Source: Acidobacteriota bacterium (GTDB taxonomy: Bacteria > Acidobacteriota > Blastocatellia > Pyrinomonadales > Pyrinomonadaceae). Taken from it: a DNA stretch of 8,038 nt. Of this stretch, positions 6,373 to 8,038 are shown in pieces. Where the stretch lies: the NCBI GenBank assembly GCA_963169175.1, contig CAUJFK010000268.1, forward strand, positions 1 to 8,038. Direction: 5' to 3'. The first letter of the stretch is position 1. The number at the start of each line of letters is the position of its first letter. The notes under the pieces were generated by a model. It worked only from the letters and a program-made list of their open reading frames with translations, searched no databases and was not told the origin of the DNA. The translations under genes and the position numbers were made by a program.

Positions 6373-6387
6373 ATTCATTCTTTGCGG

Positions 6388-6915
6388 TCACAAATCTGCG
6401 AGGCGTTCCACAGTCCGCCAGTTTCGGGCCGTAACGGAAATCTTCAGCTTCCTCTCGAAGATGCCGCGGCCTAGATAGCTATCGGCGACGCCAATTGGCA
6501 GGTGGTAATATATTTCGCGGCCCGATACGCTGAACTGTTCGGGTGGCGGGACATTTTCGGCGAGGAAAAGCTTCTGTCCACGTGTCAACGCCACCTGGAG
6601 AAAGAGGACGTGCATTTCCTTATGGCTTTTGAATTGGCCATTAAATGGGTTGTTCAGCATTATCCGATTTATGTCCGCCTGGGCACGGACCATTATGCTG
6701 ATCGGTTTGCCAGCCAGTTTCTCAACCACGGATGCGATCTGTTTTACCAGAGCCGCTTCTGCAGTCTTTTTTGTGTCAAATGCAACATTGCCGCTGTTGA
6801 TGTATGTGACGACATTGTTATAGCCAAGTGACTCCAATGCCGCCTTCAGCTCAGCCATCTTTATCACATTGCTGCCGGAGACATTTATGCCTCGCGGAAG
6901 TGCTAGGTATCTCAT
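6388..6915 (-). CDS. DUF1697 domain protein
   Basis: A 175-residue soluble protein covering the whole DUF1697 family. The signature N-terminus is RYLALPRGINVSGSNVIKM, then LKAALESLGYNNVVTYINSG with NVAF, and the C-terminal TARNWRTVERLADL. No transmembrane segment or signal peptide is visible. The biochemical role of this family is not established. The ATG overlaps the GNAT stop in an ATGA tetranucleotide, and AGGAAGGA (6929-6922 on the minus strand) lies 6 nt upstream as a strong Shine-Dalgarno, so the start is secure and the pair is co-transcribed. A 69-nt gap with repeats follows before the dioxygenase. Confidence 0.93.
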   Translation of the reverse strand: MRYLALPRGINVSGSNVIKMAELKAALESLGYNNVVTYINSGNVAFDTKKTAEAALVKQIASVVEKLAGKPISIMVRAQADINRIMLNNPFNGQFKSHKEMHVLFLQVALTRGQKLFLAENVPPPEQFSVSGREIYYHLPIGVADSYLGRGIFERKLKISVTARNWRTVERLADL

Positions 6916-7454
6916 TTAAGATCCTTCCTCATTCGAATGCATTCAATGTCGATATCGCCGCCCACATGAACCGCAGCATACTCTCCGCGCATATACCCGC
7001 AAGCTTCGTAAAGCGGAACGCCCGGCAACGTTGCCATCATTTCCGCCGACCTAAAACCTGCGGCAGACGCTTCGGACTCACACCGCTCCAAAATCGCACG
7101 GCCTAAACCTTGCCTTGCCGCACTCGGATGGACAAAGAATGCCCTGATCCTTGCCGAATCCGTTTCCGGATCGAGCAATTCAGGTTCACGGCTGCGGTCG
7201 TAAGTGCTTGCACCGTATAAGGTTTTTCGCCTACTCCAGCCGCCGCAGCCAATGATCTCATTCGCCGATTCAGCAACAAAATAGGTTCCATCAGCGATCA
7301 GCTGATGGTCAACACCAAAGACAGACCGAATTGATAATTCGATCTGTATTTCGTTGTAAATACCCTTTGCCAGCCCGCGAACCGATTCGGCGATTAGGCT
7401 GCCGATCAGATCAACATCGCCTTCGTTGGCTTCTCTTATTTCAAATTTCGGCAC
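6912..7454 (-). CDS. GNAT family N-acetyltransferase
   Basis: 180 residues from a GTG start at 7454, 2 nt after the dehydrogenase stop. The product begins (V)PKFEIREANEGDVDLIGSLI, a typical GNAT beta1-alpha1 opening. Motif A is RIRAFFVHPSAARQGLGRAI (103-122), with the acetyl-CoA pyrophosphate loop RQGLG (114-118). The motif B region follows with PLYEACGYMRGEY (about 147-159). These enzymes move an acetyl group from acetyl-CoA to an amine; the acceptor here is unknown. The frame is open back to an ATG at 7583, but the added 43 residues are Arg-rich, lie over the dehydrogenase gene and do not resemble GNAT, so GTG is preferred. The 3' end overlaps the DUF1697 start by 4 nt. Confidence 0.88.
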   Translation of the reverse strand: MPKFEIREANEGDVDLIGSLIAESVRGLAKGIYNEIQIELSIRSVFGVDHQLIADGTYFVAESANEIIGCGGWSRRKTLYGASTYDRSREPELLDPETDSARIRAFFVHPSAARQGLGRAILERCESEASAAGFRSAEMMATLPGVPLYEACGYMRGEYAAVHVGGDIDIECIRMRKDLK

Positions 7455-7456
7455 AC

Positions 7457-8038
7457 CTATGCATTCTTCATATCGATTACGAACCTGTACCGGACATCTG
7501 ACCTCACTGTGCGGTCGTAGGCTTCTTCGACGCGGCTTGGGTCGATGACTTCGACATCGGAGGTGATGTTGTGCTCGGCGCAAAAATCGAGCATTTCCTG
7601 CGTTTCGGGAATGCCGCCGATGAGCGAACCGGCGAGCGTTTTATTTCCAAAAATCAATGACAGCGCGTGAATCGTATTCGGGCTTGGCGGAACGCCGACA
7701 ACGACCATCGCGCCATTTAAGCCCAGAAGATTGATGTACGGATTGACATCATGGTCGGCGGAAACCGTATCGACGATCATATTGAAAGTTCCCGCGAGCG
7801 GTACAAGATTAGCCGGGTCTTTCGTGACGACAAAATGGTCGGCCCCAAGAGCCTTGGCATCGGCTTCTTTTGACGGCGAGGTGCTAAAGATCGTAACCTC
7901 GGCCCCCATCGCTTTTGCGATCTTAACACCCATGTGACCGAGTCCGCCGAGTCCAACTATGCCGACTTTCTGTCCCGGACCGACATTAAATCGTTTCAAC
8001 GGCGAATAGGTCGTAATGCCCGCACACATCAACGGAGC
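7457..8038 (-). CDS. Zinc-dependent alcohol dehydrogenase / aldehyde reductase, YahK-like, 5' end beyond window
   Basis: The C-terminal 193 residues of a medium-chain dehydrogenase of the cinnamyl-alcohol/YahK group, which reduces aldehydes to alcohols with NADPH. The frame stays open to the right edge; the segment starts APLMCAGITTYSPLKRF, which matches the middle of the family (about residue 155 of 350), so the catalytic-zinc domain is missing only because of the cut. GLGGLGHMG is the Rossmann nucleotide loop. The Ser/Thr after beta2 (FSTSPSK) rather than an acidic residue suggests NADP(H). IGGIPETQEMLDFCAEH and the end VRSDVRYRFVIDM are near-diagnostic of the YahK group. It is the first gene visible in the leftward operon, with GNAT 2 nt downstream. 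Confidence 0.95.
   Translation of the reverse strand, partial: APLMCAGITTYSPLKRFNVGPGQKVGIVGLGGLGHMGVKIAKAMGAEVTIFSTSPSKEADAKALGADHFVVTKDPANLVPLAGTFNMIVDTVSADHDVNPYINLLGLNGAMVVVGVPPSPNTIHALSLIFGNKTLAGSLIGGIPETQEMLDFCAEHNITSDVEVIDPSRVEEAYDRTVRSDVRYRFVIDMKNA

Noticed and set aside
6319..6378. Longer dioxygenase start at ATG 6378
   Set aside because: The extra 20 residues are encoded by the tandem repeat and lack any match to the family, whose length fits ATG 6318.
7455..7583. Longer GNAT start at ATG 7583
   Set aside because: The 43 added residues lie over conserved dehydrogenase codons and are Arg-rich with no GNAT similarity.
8030..8032. TTG or the following ATG as start of the dehydrogenase
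   Set aside because: The frame remains open to the window edge and the residues there are in the middle of the family, so the true start is outside.
1..8038. CRISPR array, tRNA, rRNA or insertion sequence
   Set aside because: No regularly spaced direct repeats of suitable length, no cloverleaf or rRNA-like sequence, and no transposase motif was seen by eye on either strand.

Overview
The window looks like a piece of a bacterial chromosome, probably from Acidobacteriota (Blastocatellia/Pyrinomonadales-like) or a similar soil lineage. This is inferred from moderate GC content, a large secreted BNR/VPS10-type propeller protein of the kind common there, and Shine-Dalgarno sites that are sometimes weak. 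No RNA gene, mobile-element gene or CRISPR array was found.

Left part (1-2720, minus strand): one continuous open frame of 906 codons runs off the left edge. It encodes a secreted multi-Asp-box beta-propeller protein ending, within the window, in an Ig-like segment with a glycine-rich loop bounded by two cysteines. The plus-strand open frames of 283 and 254 codons opposite it are shadows.

Middle (2721-4993): a 311-base divergent intergenic region carries a good sigma70-like promoter for the rightward gene. That gene encodes a complete, exported CocE/NonD-family (X-Pro dipeptidyl-peptidase S15-like) alpha/beta hydrolase with a visible Ser-Asp-His triad. It is followed by about 190 gene-free bases bounded by two REP-like sequences in inverted orientation, each next to the 3' end of a gene.

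Right part (5181-8038, minus strand): a tight gene string reads leftward. In transcription order it holds a YahK-type zinc alcohol dehydrogenase (5' end beyond the window), a GNAT acetyltransferase with a GTG start 2 nt after the dehydrogenase stop, and a DUF1697 protein sharing an ATGA overlap with GNAT. A 69-nt gap with a 10-bp-period repeat follows, then 3-hydroxyanthranilate 3,4-dioxygenase, a MNT/AbiEii-like nucleotidyltransferase 6 nt later, and a 55-codon basic protein overlapping the nucleotidyltransferase stop. The spacing implies co-transcription, but the genes do not form one recognisable pathway. The dioxygenase is the only kynurenine-pathway gene seen.

The items most worth following up are the coupled nucleotidyltransferase/small-protein pair (possible two-component toxin-antitoxin or defence-type module), the REP-like pair at the convergent gene ends, and the Cys-bounded Gly loop in the propeller protein.
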